The notes under the pieces were generated by a model. It was given only the letters and a program-made list of their open reading frames with translations, was not told where the DNA came from and did no database searches. From Dongia_A sp039808885 (GTDB taxonomy: Bacteria; Pseudomonadota; Alphaproteobacteria; Dongiales; Dongiaceae), in assembly GCA_039808885.1 (NCBI GenBank), contig JBDHTX010000009.1, positions 74,392 to 138,391 on the forward strand: a stretch of 64,000 nt of DNA, written 5' to 3'. Both the position numbers and the translations under genes were made by a program. Positions 43,267 through 51,184 of this stretch are shown here, one piece after another. Within the stretch, counting starts at the first letter, position 1. Each line of letters starts with the position of its first letter.

Positions 43267-45006
43267 ATGAGCGGCGAGGACGATTTCCGCATCCGCCCTG
43301 GTCGCATCCGCTCCTCCGGCTCCCAGCGGGCGAGGCCCTTCATCGCCCAGGCGCTCGCCGCCGCCCAGAAGGCCGGCGGCCGCGTCTCGCGCTCGGGCAG
43401 GATCACATCCGGCAACCGCTCGCGCTTCGGGCGCGGCGTGCGCGCCAGCGTGCAGGCAAATCGTCTGCTGACCGGTCGCTCGCGCGGCGCGGTCATCAAG
43501 ACCCGCGTCGTGCGCCACACGGCACGGTCCGCGCCGCTCGCCGCGCATCTCGGCTACCTCCGGCGCGAGGGCGTCACCCGGGACGGGGAGAAGGCCCGGC
43601 TGTTCGGTCCCGAGACCGACGACGCCGATCCCAGGGCCTTCGCCGAGCGCTGTGAGGACGACCGCCATCACTTCCGCTTCATCGTCTCGCCCGAAGACGC
43701 GGTGGAGATGTCCAATCTCAAGGCCTTCACCCGTGAGCTGATGGGCCAGATGGAGAAGGACCTCGGCACGAAGCTCGACTGGGTCGGCGTCGTTCACTGG
43801 AACACCGAGCATCCACATATCCATGTCATCGTGCGCGGCCGCGCTGATGATGGCCAGGACCTCGTCATCTCCCGCGACTACATCAAGGAGGGGATGCGCG
43901 CCCGCGCCCAGGATCTGATCACTCAGGAACTCGGACCGCGCACCGATCACGAAATCCGCCGGACGCTCGAACGCCAGATCGATACCGAGCGCTGGACACA
44001 GCTCGATCGCCAGCTCGCCCGCGACGGCTATCGCACCGGCGTCATCGACCTGGCGCCGCACCCCGATCGGCAACCCGACGAATTCCATGCGCTGAAGGTC
44101 GGCCGCCTGCGCAAGCTGGAATCTCTCGGGCTCGCCGACCAGATCGGTTCGAGCCAATGGGTGCTGTCCGAGAACGCTGAAGCTACGCTTCGCGAACTCG
44201 GCGAGCGCGGCGACATCATCAAGCGCATTCACCGCGGCCTGATGGAGCGGGGCATCGAGCGCAGTGCGTCGGCTTATGTGCTCGCCGGCGAGAGCCTCGA
44301 CGATCCGGTCGTCGGCCGGCTGGTCGATCGCGGCCTCGAAGACGAATTGAAAGGCACCGCCTATGCCGTGGTCGACGGCGTCGATGGACGGACCCACCAT
44401 ATCAAACTCCCTGACCTCGACGCTGCCGGCGACAGTGTGCCGGGCTCGATCGTCGAACTGCGGAAGTTCGACGACGCGCAGGGGCGGCGGCGGGTGGCGC
44501 TCGCCGTGCGTTCCGATCTTTCCGTCGAACATCAGGTGACGGCGACCGGCGCCACCTGGCTTGACCGCCAGGCCATCGCCAGCGAGCCCGTCGCGCTCGG
44601 CGGAGGTGGATTCGGCGCCGAGGTCCGCGAGGCGATGAACGCCCGGGCGGAGCATCTGATCGAACAGCGTCTCGCCGAGCGGCGGGGCCGCAGCGTGATC
44701 TTCGCCCGTAACCTGATCGATACGCTGCGCCGCCGTGAGGTGGACGCGCTTGGTGAGAAGCTCGCTGTCGAGACCGGCCAGCCTTTCGGCCGATCGGGCA
44801 CCGGCGAATATGTCGCCGGGACCTACCGGCAACGCTTCGCGCTTGCTTCCGGCCGGTTCGCCATGATCGACGACGGTCTCGGGTTTCAGCTCGTGCCCTG
44901 GTCGCCATCGCTGGAAAAGCAACTCGGCCGCCACGTCTCCGGCGTCGCGCGCAGCGACGGCGGTATCGACTGGAGCTTCGGCCGGAAGCGAGGACTTGGC
45001 CTTTAG
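43267..45006 (+). CDS. Relaxase (VirD2/TraI-like, DUF3363)
   Basis: A 579-residue relaxase of the DUF3363 type common in alphaproteobacterial ICEs. N-terminal 70 residues are basic. The relaxase core has ARSAPLAAHLGYLRREG with a likely catalytic Tyr, and the metal-binding His triad in EHPHIHVIVRG (about 180-190). DUF3363 covers roughly the second half, ending with FAMIDDGLGFQLVPW and LEKQLGRHVSG. It nicks oriT and pilots the strand to TraG. ATG 43267 is chosen as the first start after the repeats; earlier in-frame starts lie inside them. Confidence 0.9.
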   Translation: MSGEDDFRIRPGRIRSSGSQRARPFIAQALAAAQKAGGRVSRSGRITSGNRSRFGRGVRASVQANRLLTGRSRGAVIKTRVVRHTARSAPLAAHLGYLRREGVTRDGEKARLFGPETDDADPRAFAERCEDDRHHFRFIVSPEDAVEMSNLKAFTRELMGQMEKDLGTKLDWVGVVHWNTEHPHIHVIVRGRADDGQDLVISRDYIKEGMRARAQDLITQELGPRTDHEIRRTLERQIDTERWTQLDRQLARDGYRTGVIDLAPHPDRQPDEFHALKVGRLRKLESLGLADQIGSSQWVLSENAEATLRELGERGDIIKRIHRGLMERGIERSASAYVLAGESLDDPVVGRLVDRGLEDELKGTAYAVVDGVDGRTHHIKLPDLDAAGDSVPGSIVELRKFDDAQGRRRVALAVRSDLSVEHQVTATGATWLDRQAIASEPVALGGGGFGAEVREAMNARAEHLIEQRLAERRGRSVIFARNLIDTLRRREVDALGEKLAVETGQPFGRSGTGEYVAGTYRQRFALASGRFAMIDDGLGFQLVPWSPSLEKQLGRHVSGVARSDGGIDWSFGRKRGLGL

Positions 45007-45095
45007 CCGCAGTGAAATGGAGCCGCTCCAAACACGAGTGCGCCAGGAACTGTTCGGGTTTCGCCGTGCGAACTTGACCCTGATTCGTCTCTGGA

Positions 45096-45121
45096 ATACG
45101 CTGATTAGCGAATGAGCGTAT
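45096..45121 (+). promoter_or_regulatory. Operator and promoter of the XRE gene
   Basis: ACGCTGATTAGCG (45098-45110) lies within a longer repeat ATACGCT...AGCGTAT (45096-45121). A possible -35 TTGACC sits at 45074 with 17 bases to TACGCT, so the operator covers the -10. The same 13-mer pattern ACGCT(G/A)ATTAGC(G/A) occurs once more at 46250, before the DUF2188 gene, and nowhere else that I noticed. Confidence 0.6.
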
Positions 45122-45135
45122 CGTGAAGGAAAAAC

Positions 45136-45462
45136 ATGAGTGACAAGATGGACACCTTCGGGCGCGCCATAAGCCAGGCGCGAAAGGCGCGCGGCTGGAG
45201 CCAGAAAGAGCTTGCCCAAAAAATTCTCCGGGAGGACGAGGAAGCCATCTCCCCGCAGTATCTCAACGACATCGAGCACGACCGGCGCAGCCCTTCATCT
45301 GATTGGATGGTCCAGCAATTCGCCGACGTGCTCGGTATCGAGGCGGACTGGCTCTATTACCTCGCCGGCAAGTTTCCGGCTGATCTGCGGGAACGGAAGC
45401 TCTCGCAACAGGAAGTCGCCAAAGCGATGGTCGCCTTTCGCGGCAAACCGAACAACAAGTGA
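45136..45462 (+). CDS. XRE-family repressor of the ubiquitin-like cargo operon
   Basis: A 108-residue HTH protein: FGRAISQARKARGWSQKELA and ISPQYLNDIEHDRRSPS are the classic XRE helix-turn-helix, and WMVQQFADVLGIEADWLYYL its end. The C-terminal 30 residues may hold the cleavage or dimer region. Paired with an ImmA/IrrE protease gene 11 bases downstream, it matches ImmR-ImmA and similar switches where the protease destroys the repressor. AAGGAAAAA precedes the ATG. The palindrome before it and the second one at 46250 suggest it controls both itself and the genes from 46315 on. Confidence 0.85.
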   Translation: MSDKMDTFGRAISQARKARGWSQKELAQKILREDEEAISPQYLNDIEHDRRSPSSDWMVQQFADVLGIEADWLYYLAGKFPADLRERKLSQQEVAKAMVAFRGKPNNK

Positions 45463-45473
45463 GGCGGTAGCGG

Positions 45474-46199
45474 ATGGTGAGGTACGTTCGTGATACGACA
45501 GGGCGTTTCTCCCAGCGTCCGCACTACAAGCCCGAAGAACTCGACCGTGAATGCGAGAACATCATCACGGGCTTCCTGAAGGGCAAATACGGGAAGGCCG
45601 AGTTCCCGGTCACGACCGACGATCTCACGCTCCTGATCGAACGTGACACGGACGATTTCGACCCCTATGCCGACTTGTCCGCATACGGCAATGATGTGGA
45701 GGGCGTGACGGAGTTCCAGCCCGGCCGGAAGCCGATCGTCCGCATTGCCGAGAACCTCTCCAACGACGAACGGCGCGAGAATCGGCTCCGCACGACCCTG
45801 ACTCACGAATACGGGCATGTGCATTTTCATGCCTATCTCTGGGAAGTGGAGCCGCCCGGCACCGATCTGCTCCGGCGGAATCCGAACGCCAACAAACAGA
45901 TTTGCAAGCGCGACACGATGCTGGAAGCCGTCCAGACTGATTGGATGGAATGGCAGGCGGGCCATGCCTGCGGCGCGCTCTTGATGCCGGTGTCCTATCT
46001 GCGCCGGGTCGTAGGCGCATATCAAGAAGCCAACGGGCTGTTCGGCGTCATCGGCACCGGCAGCGAACACGGCCAGGCTCTGATCTCGCGGGTCCAGGAA
46101 GCGTTTCAGGTGTCAGCGGACGCCGCGCGCGTGCGGCTCCTGCGGCTGAACATCCTGGGCGCGGCCTCCGCCGGTCCCTCCCTCTTCGACCACCTGTAA
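45474..46199 (+). CDS. ImmA/IrrE-family metallopeptidase
   Basis: A 241-residue ImmA/IrrE (DUF955) protein. The zinc site is HEYGH at about residues 111-115 in TLTHEYGHVHFHAYLWE, with a further acidic helix (QAGHACGALLMPVSYL) typical of the family. Such proteases cleave XRE repressors when triggered, for example by DNA damage or infection. The gene starts 11 bases after the XRE gene and is part of the same transcript. The trigger is unknown. Confidence 0.88.
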   Translation: MVRYVRDTTGRFSQRPHYKPEELDRECENIITGFLKGKYGKAEFPVTTDDLTLLIERDTDDFDPYADLSAYGNDVEGVTEFQPGRKPIVRIAENLSNDERRENRLRTTLTHEYGHVHFHAYLWEVEPPGTDLLRRNPNANKQICKRDTMLEAVQTDWMEWQAGHACGALLMPVSYLRRVVGAYQEANGLFGVIGTGSEHGQALISRVQEAFQVSADAARVRLLRLNILGAASAGPSLFDHL

Positions 46200-46249
46200 G
46201 TAGCGCCAGCAGCCGAAGACTCGGTCGCCCTTGTGCTCGGTTTCAAAAC

Positions 46250-46262
46250 ACGCTAATTAGCA
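46250..46262 (+). promoter_or_regulatory. Second operator of the XRE switch, before DUF2188
   Basis: ACGCTAATTAGCA contains the perfect palindrome GCTAATTAGC (46252-46261) and matches the site at 45098 in 11 of 13 positions. It overlaps a possible -10 (TAATTA at 46254) 17 bases after TTGTGC, and lies 53 bases before the DUF2188 ATG. This places the downstream genes under the XRE protein. Confidence 0.6.
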
Positions 46263-46314
46263 GATATGCGGAACAGCGGTTCCGCGAGGCAACGGGCCAA
46301 AGGAGACCGGAACA

Positions 46315-46548
46315 ATGAGCAAAGGGCCGAAGACCCATCATGTCGTCCCGAACCCGCACGGGGGATGGGACGTGAAACGCGGCGGCGCTGGACGCGCCAG
46401 CAGCCACCACGAAACCAAGCGCGAAGCCATCGAGAGCGGCCGATCCGTCAGCCGCAATCAGGGCACCGAGCTGCGCATCCACAATCAGGACGGCCGCATC
46501 GCCAGCAGCGACAGCCACGGCGGCGACCCGTTCCCGCCCAAGGGCTGA
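46315..46548 (+). CDS. DUF2188 protein
   Basis: A 77-residue basic protein of the DUF2188 kind: HHVVPNPHGGWDVKRGGAGR, HHETKREAIESGR and a Gly/Asp-rich end. The fold is expected to be a small beta-alpha unit; no activity is known. AAGGAG lies at good distance before the ATG. It is the first gene after the second operator and 22 bases before the ubiquitin-like gene, so it may be a partner or substrate of that pathway, which is a guess. Confidence 0.75.
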   Translation: MSKGPKTHHVVPNPHGGWDVKRGGAGRASSHHETKREAIESGRSVSRNQGTELRIHNQDGRIASSDSHGGDPFPPKG

Positions 46549-46570
46549 TCCGGACGAAAGGACGAAGAAG

Positions 46571-46888
46571 ATGACCGACAACCACAGACCCGACCGCAAC
46601 CGCGACGACCACCATCACGGCGGTCACGACGCTCCCGACAACCACCATGAGAAGGACATCACCATCGTCGTAAACGGCCGCGAGAAGACCGTGACCGGCA
46701 AGGAACTCTCCTTCGCGCAGCTCGTCGCGCTCGCCTTCGACACGCCGCCGACGGGCGAGAACATCGTCTTCACCATCACCTACCGGCGCGGCCAAGGCGA
46801 GAAGCCCGAAGGATCGCTGGTCGAGGGCGAGACGGTGAAAATCAAGAAGGGCATGATCTTCAATGTCACAGCCACTGATAAGTCGTAG
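46571..46888 (+). CDS. Ubiquitin-like protein (multiubiquitin family, single domain)
   Basis: A 105-residue protein. Residues 1-28 are very rich in His and Asp (likely flexible or metal-binding). Residues 29-105 form one ubiquitin-like beta-grasp domain of the multiubiquitin family: ITIVVNGREKTVTGKELSF, QLVALAF and ETVKIKKGMIFNV. The C-terminus is TATDKS, with no Gly-Gly, so it is either used as it is or processed first. The downstream E2/E1-like enzyme overlaps it by 26 bases, which ties the two together. AAGGA precedes the ATG. Confidence 0.82.
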   Translation: MTDNHRPDRNRDDHHHGGHDAPDNHHEKDITIVVNGREKTVTGKELSFAQLVALAFDTPPTGENIVFTITYRRGQGEKPEGSLVEGETVKIKKGMIFNVTATDKS

Positions 46889-48044
46889 CCCGGACCTCGC
46901 CAGGCTGAAGGAGGACGGATACGAGGTGGAGGTCAGAGCCAACCACCTCGTTCTCCGCAATGTGCCCTACGTCAACAGCAAGCGCGAGGTGAAACGCGGA
47001 CTGCTGGTCTCGACGCTCAATCTCGCCGGGCAGGTCACGACGAAGCCCGACACCCACGTCGCCCTGTTTGCGGGCGAGCATCCCTGCGACCGGCATGGAC
47101 GCCCTCTGATGAAGATCGTCAACGGCAGCAGCCGTCAGAATCTCGGCGACGGCCTCGTGGTGGACCACTCCTTTTCGAGCAAGCCGGCCAGTGGGTATCA
47201 GGACTATCACCACAAGATGACCACCTACGCCGATATGTTGTCGAGCCACGCGGCAGCGATCGATCCGACAGCCACGGCGAAGACATTTCGGGTAGTCGAA
47301 GCCGAGGACCCCGATTCCGTATTCGAATATCTGGATACCGCCTCAAGCCGCGCGGGCATATACGCCGTGTCACAGAAGCTGGCCCTGCCCAAGGTGGCGA
47401 TCATCGGCCTTGGCGGCACCGGTTCCTACGTTTTCGACCTGGTAGCGAAAACGCCGGTTCATGAGATCCATCTTTTCGACGGCGACCACCACCTCCAGCA
47501 CAATGCGTTCCGCTCGCCCGGAGCCGCGACGCTTGCCGAACTGCGGGCCGCGCCGAAAAAGGTCCATTACTTCCGCGACCGCTATGCGCCGATGCGCCGG
47601 AACATCGTAGCGCACGATTTCCACATCGACGCCTCAAATGCGGACTGCCTCGACGGGATGGCATTCGTATTCCTTTGCGTCGATCGCGGCGATGCGAAGC
47701 GGCCGATCATTGAGAAGCTGGAGGCCCTGGGCATCCCCTTCGTCGATGTCGGCATGGGCATCGACCTCGTGGACGACAAGCTACAGGGCATCGTCAGGGT
47801 AACGACCAGCACCGAACGCATGAGGGCACATGTCCGCGACAAGAAGCGCATCGGCCTTTCCGCCGGCGCAGCCGATGACCTGTACGCCAAGAATATTCAA
47901 ATTGCCGACCTGAACGCCCTGAATGCGGCGCTGGCAGTCATCAAGTGGAAGAAGCTGTTCGGCTTTTACCTCGATTTGGATGACGAGCACCACTGCACCT
48001 ACACGCTCGACGGCAATATGCTCCTGAACGAGGACAAGCCATGA
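46863..48044 (+). CDS. E2/E1-like enzyme of a ubiquitin-like pathway (ThiF domain)
   Basis: A 393-residue two-part protein. Residues 1-150 form a region found fused to ThiF in bacterial ubiquitin-like operons and thought to be E2-like; its only Cys is in HPCDRHG (about 75). From about 175 on it is an E1/ThiF adenylyltransferase: IIGLGGTGSYVFD (182-188 the Gly loop), FDGDHH and FLCVDRGD. A clear separate E1 catalytic Cys is not obvious. It would adenylate the ubiquitin-like protein and pass it on. The start overlaps the ubiquitin-like gene by 26 bases, the end overlaps DUF6527 by 4. Confidence 0.8.
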   Translation: MSQPLISRSPDLARLKEDGYEVEVRANHLVLRNVPYVNSKREVKRGLLVSTLNLAGQVTTKPDTHVALFAGEHPCDRHGRPLMKIVNGSSRQNLGDGLVVDHSFSSKPASGYQDYHHKMTTYADMLSSHAAAIDPTATAKTFRVVEAEDPDSVFEYLDTASSRAGIYAVSQKLALPKVAIIGLGGTGSYVFDLVAKTPVHEIHLFDGDHHLQHNAFRSPGAATLAELRAAPKKVHYFRDRYAPMRRNIVAHDFHIDASNADCLDGMAFVFLCVDRGDAKRPIIEKLEALGIPFVDVGMGIDLVDDKLQGIVRVTTSTERMRAHVRDKKRIGLSAGAADDLYAKNIQIADLNALNAALAVIKWKKLFGFYLDLDDEHHCTYTLDGNMLLNEDKP

Positions 48045-48490
48045 AACAGCCCATCGTCCTCGATACGGCATTTGTCACAAGCATCCCCGACAAGCTCGAT
48101 GAGCGCACCCTCTACGTGTCGATGGAATACGCCACTGTCGCGCACAAGTGTTGCTGCGGTTGCGGCCTGGAAGTGGTCACGCCGCTCAGCCCGACCGACT
48201 GGAAACTGACCTATGATGGGATATCCGTGTCGCTCTATCCCTCTATCGGCAACTGGAGCTTCCCCTGCCGGTCACATTACTGGATCGACAAGAGCAGGGT
48301 TAGGTGGGCAGGCCAGATGACGGAAGAGCAGATTAACGCCGGTCGTGCGCAGGATCGAAGGGCCAAGGCAAAGTACTTCGCTCATACGGAACCGCCTTCA
48401 GACTCCGGAACAACGTCGGCCGTGACCTTGACGAAACGTAAGCAGCGTATCGGCTTGCGGAATTGGCTCATGAACTGGTGGAAACGTTAG
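48041..48490 (+). CDS. DUF6527 zinc-site protein of the ubiquitin-like operon
   Basis: A 149-residue protein with the DUF6527 pattern: HKCCCGCGLEVVTPLSP, then SIGNWSFPCRSHYWID and VRWAG. The Cys and His residues look like a zinc-binding treble-clef-like site. DUF6527 genes recur beside multiubiquitin and ThiF genes and are candidate peptidases or ligases of that pathway. The last 40 residues are basic with a Trp-rich end. The ATGA overlap couples it to the E1-like gene. It closes the cargo operon; 228 bases follow before traG. Confidence 0.78.
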   Translation: MKQPIVLDTAFVTSIPDKLDERTLYVSMEYATVAHKCCCGCGLEVVTPLSPTDWKLTYDGISVSLYPSIGNWSFPCRSHYWIDKSRVRWAGQMTEEQINAGRAQDRRAKAKYFAHTEPPSDSGTTSAVTLTKRKQRIGLRNWLMNWWKR

Positions 48491-48610
48491 GGTGCTATAG
48501 AGCCTAATAGTGACGGAGCTGGCTGTGAGTTAGACCGCCACGCCACTGAGAAACGCGAACGTAGGCTGCTCAGTCATCGTGAACCGTCCGAAAGCGGTCT
48601 ATTCACGCTG

Positions 48611-48639
48611 TTCCCTGTATCTGCACGCCAGCGTACGAC
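48611..48639 (+). promoter_or_regulatory. Motif shared upstream of traG and trbB, copy 1
   Basis: A 29-base stretch with TTCCCTGT, TGCACGC and TACGAC matches the sequence at 52815-52843 before trbB in 23 of 29 positions with no gaps. It lies 80 bases before the traG start. As the two stretches lie before the two main transfer transcripts, it is likely a common promoter or activator site. The 120 bases before it show nothing else. Confidence 0.5.
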
Positions 48640-48695
48640 AGGCTTGTAATGACCCATCTCCGGGTCTTGAAATCAGCCGCCATCGCGGCCGACCT

Positions 48696-48713
48696 CTTCT
48701 CCAGAAGGAGAAG
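48696..48713 (+). promoter_or_regulatory. Hairpin covering the traG ribosome site
   Basis: CTTCTCC-AGAA-GGAGAAG is a perfect 7-bp stem with a tetraloop whose right arm contains the GGAG of the traG ribosome site; the GTG start follows at 48719. When folded it should hide the site and lower TraG synthesis. Confidence 0.5.
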
Positions 48714-48718
48714 ACCCT

Positions 48719-50704
48719 GTGTCCGCCACCAAGATTCTCTGGGGCCAGATCGTCGCCGTCTTCCTGATCGCGCTCACCACGACCTGGGCGGCGACGCAGT
48801 GGACGGCATGGCAGCTCGGTTTCCAGCCGCAGCTCGGTCAGCCGTGGTTCGAGCTGTTCGGCTGGCCAGTCTACTATCCGCCCGCTTTCTTCTGGTGGTG
48901 GTATTTCTACGACGCCTATGCGCCGGAGATTTTCGTCGAGGGCGCATTCATCGCCGCATCCGGCGGCTTCATCTCGATCGCAGTCGCGATCGGCATGTCG
49001 GTCTGGCGCGCCCGTGAGGCGAAGAACGTCGAAACCTACGGTTCGGCCCGATGGGCGCGGCCAGAAGAGGTGAAGGCAGCCGGACTCCTCGGACCCGACG
49101 GCGTCGTGCTCGGCAAGCTTGATCGCGGCTATCTGCGTCACGACGGGCCGGAGCATGTGCTTTGCTTCGCGCCGACCCGCTCCGGCAAGGGTGTCGGCCT
49201 GGTCGTGCCGTCACTGCTGACCTGGCCGGGCTCGGCGATCGTTCACGACATCAAGGGCGAGAACTGGCAGCTCACCGCCGGCTTTCGCGCGCGGCATGGT
49301 CGGGTGCTGTTGTTCGATCCGACCAATGCGAAATCTGCCGCCTACAATCCGCTGCTCGAGGTCCGTCGCGGCGAATGGGAGGTCCGCGACGTCCAGAACA
49401 TCGCCGACATTCTGGTCGATCCCGAGGGCTCGCTGGAGAAGCGGAATCATTGGGAAAAGACCAGCCACGCACTTCTCGTTGGCGCGATCCTGCACGTGCT
49501 CTATGCCGAGCCCGACAAGACGCTGGCGGGCGTCGCCGCCTTCCTCTCGGACCCGAAGCGGCCGATCGAGTCGACGCTGGCCGCCATGATGAAAACGGCA
49601 CACCTCGGCGACGCCGGTCCGCATCCGGTGATCGCCAGCGCGGCGCGCGAGCTGCTGAACAAGTCGGACAACGAGCGTTCCGGCGTGCTGTCCACCGCCA
49701 TGTCGTTCCTCGGCCTGTACCGCGATCCCGTCGTCGCCGAGGTCACGCGCCGCTGCGATTGGCGCATCACTGACATCGTCGGTGGCGCGCAGCCGACCAC
49801 GCTCTATCTCGTCGTGCCGCCTTCCGACATCAACCGCACGAAACCGCTCATCCGGCTGATCCTCAACCAGGTCGGCAGGCGATTGACCGAGGATCTGCAG
49901 GCCAAGGCCGGACGGCATCGATTGCTGCTGATGCTCGACGAGTTCCCCGCCCTGGGCCGCCTCGACTTCTTCGAGAGCGCGCTCGCCTTCATGGCGGGTT
50001 ACGGCCTCAAAAGCTTCCTGATCGCGCAATCGCTGAACCAGATTGAGAAGGCCTACGGCCCGAACAACTCGATCCTCGACAACTGCCATGTTCGTGTCAG
50101 CTTCGCCACCAATGACGAGCGCACGGCAAAGCGCGTGTCCGACGCACTCGGCACGGCGACGGAAATGCGGGCGATGAAGAACTATGCCGGGCATCGTTTA
50201 TCGCCCTGGCTCGGCCACCTGATGGTCTCGCGCTCGGAGACCGCACGGCCGCTGCTGACGCCCGGCGAGGTGATGCAGCTCCCGCCCGCCGACGAGATCG
50301 TCATGGTCGCGGGCACGCCACCCATCCGGGCGAAGAAAGCCCGCTACTATGAGGATGCGCGATTCCAGGAACGCATCCTGCCGCCACCGGCGCTGGAGAG
50401 GCCCAAGGCGGCCAAGGTCGACGATTGGAGCGCGCTGCCGCTGCCGCCGCGTCCCGAGATCGAGGAGACGCCGCCGCGTGACAGCCAGGACGACGACGAT
50501 CCGACCGGATCGGAACGCCGGCATCAGCCCGAATTGAGCACGTCGAAGACGGTCGAGAGGAAAGAGCCGATCGACAACGAGTTCGCGCCCGATCCGGACG
50601 ATGACATGGAGGACAATGCCGCGCGCGTCAGCCGGATCAACCAGCGCATGCGTCAGGTCGCCCGCCAGGCCTCGCTCGATCCCGGCGACGGCATCGAGAT
50701 GTGA
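48719..50704 (+). CDS. traG: TraG/VirD4 type IV coupling protein
   Basis: A 661-residue coupling ATPase that links the relaxase-DNA complex to the mating channel. Two N-terminal membrane segments (about 7-27 and 55-95). Walker A PTRSGKG at about 152 and Walker B LLLMLDEFP near 405; the C-terminal 90 residues are acidic and disordered. GTG start at 48719 with AAGGAG before it. The usual ICE order places the relaxase directly before it; here the ubiquitin-like operon separates them. The CopG-like gene follows after 7 bases. Confidence 0.93.
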   Translation: MSATKILWGQIVAVFLIALTTTWAATQWTAWQLGFQPQLGQPWFELFGWPVYYPPAFFWWWYFYDAYAPEIFVEGAFIAASGGFISIAVAIGMSVWRAREAKNVETYGSARWARPEEVKAAGLLGPDGVVLGKLDRGYLRHDGPEHVLCFAPTRSGKGVGLVVPSLLTWPGSAIVHDIKGENWQLTAGFRARHGRVLLFDPTNAKSAAYNPLLEVRRGEWEVRDVQNIADILVDPEGSLEKRNHWEKTSHALLVGAILHVLYAEPDKTLAGVAAFLSDPKRPIESTLAAMMKTAHLGDAGPHPVIASAARELLNKSDNERSGVLSTAMSFLGLYRDPVVAEVTRRCDWRITDIVGGAQPTTLYLVVPPSDINRTKPLIRLILNQVGRRLTEDLQAKAGRHRLLLMLDEFPALGRLDFFESALAFMAGYGLKSFLIAQSLNQIEKAYGPNNSILDNCHVRVSFATNDERTAKRVSDALGTATEMRAMKNYAGHRLSPWLGHLMVSRSETARPLLTPGEVMQLPPADEIVMVAGTPPIRAKKARYYEDARFQERILPPPALERPKAAKVDDWSALPLPPRPEIEETPPRDSQDDDDPTGSERRHQPELSTSKTVERKEPIDNEFAPDPDDDMEDNAARVSRINQRMRQVARQASLDPGDGIEM

Positions 50705-50711
50705 GACAACC

Positions 50712-51140
50712 ATGAAGAAGCCTCCGAAGAAACAGCGCCTGTCGGTCTATCTCGATCCCGACGTCATGAAGAATCTCGCCGACTATGCCGCGCGGCGTGA
50801 CCATTCCCGTTCGCTAATCGCCGAGGCCGCGATCGCCTCTTTCCTGTCGCCAGACGCCGCCGAGCGGCAAGAGGCCGCGACCACCAGACGCCTCGACCAA
50901 CTCGACCGCCGGATCACCCGGATGGAACGCGACCTCGGCATTGCCGTCGAGACGCTCGCGGTCTTTGTCCGCTTCTGGCTGACGACCAATCCGCCGCTGC
51001 CGGAGCCGGCACAGGCGGCAGCCCGTGCCAAGGCCGGCGAGCGCTATGATGCCTTTGTGACCGCCCTCGGCCGTCGACTCGCCAAGGGCCCGAAGCTTCG
51101 GCAGGAGATTTCGGAGGATATCCCAGGGGCCATCGATTAG
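50712..51140 (+). CDS. CopG-like ribbon-helix-helix protein
   Basis: A 142-residue protein with an N-terminal ribbon-helix-helix (QRLSVYLDPDVMKNLADYAA, HSRSLIAEAAI), a coiled helix (RRLDQLDRRITRMERDLG) and a C-terminal part ending LGRRLAKGPKLRQEISEDI. Proteins of this kind lie between traG and trbB in most related ICEs and may regulate transfer. A second copy of its last 32 codons lies 1.5 kb downstream at 52674, so the region has been rearranged. Starts 7 bases after traG. Confidence 0.85.
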   Translation: MKKPPKKQRLSVYLDPDVMKNLADYAARRDHSRSLIAEAAIASFLSPDAAERQEAATTRRLDQLDRRITRMERDLGIAVETLAVFVRFWLTTNPPLPEPAQAAARAKAGERYDAFVTALGRRLAKGPKLRQEISEDIPGAID

Positions 51141-51184
51141 CGATGCTACGGCACGATCGAATGTGCCGACAAACTCCAGTGCGA

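Noticed and set aside
43016..43270. 84-residue frame between the transglycosylase and relaxase genes
   Set aside because: It runs straight through the two inverted repeats of the candidate oriT, is very rich in Arg and Trp, and shows no family pattern.
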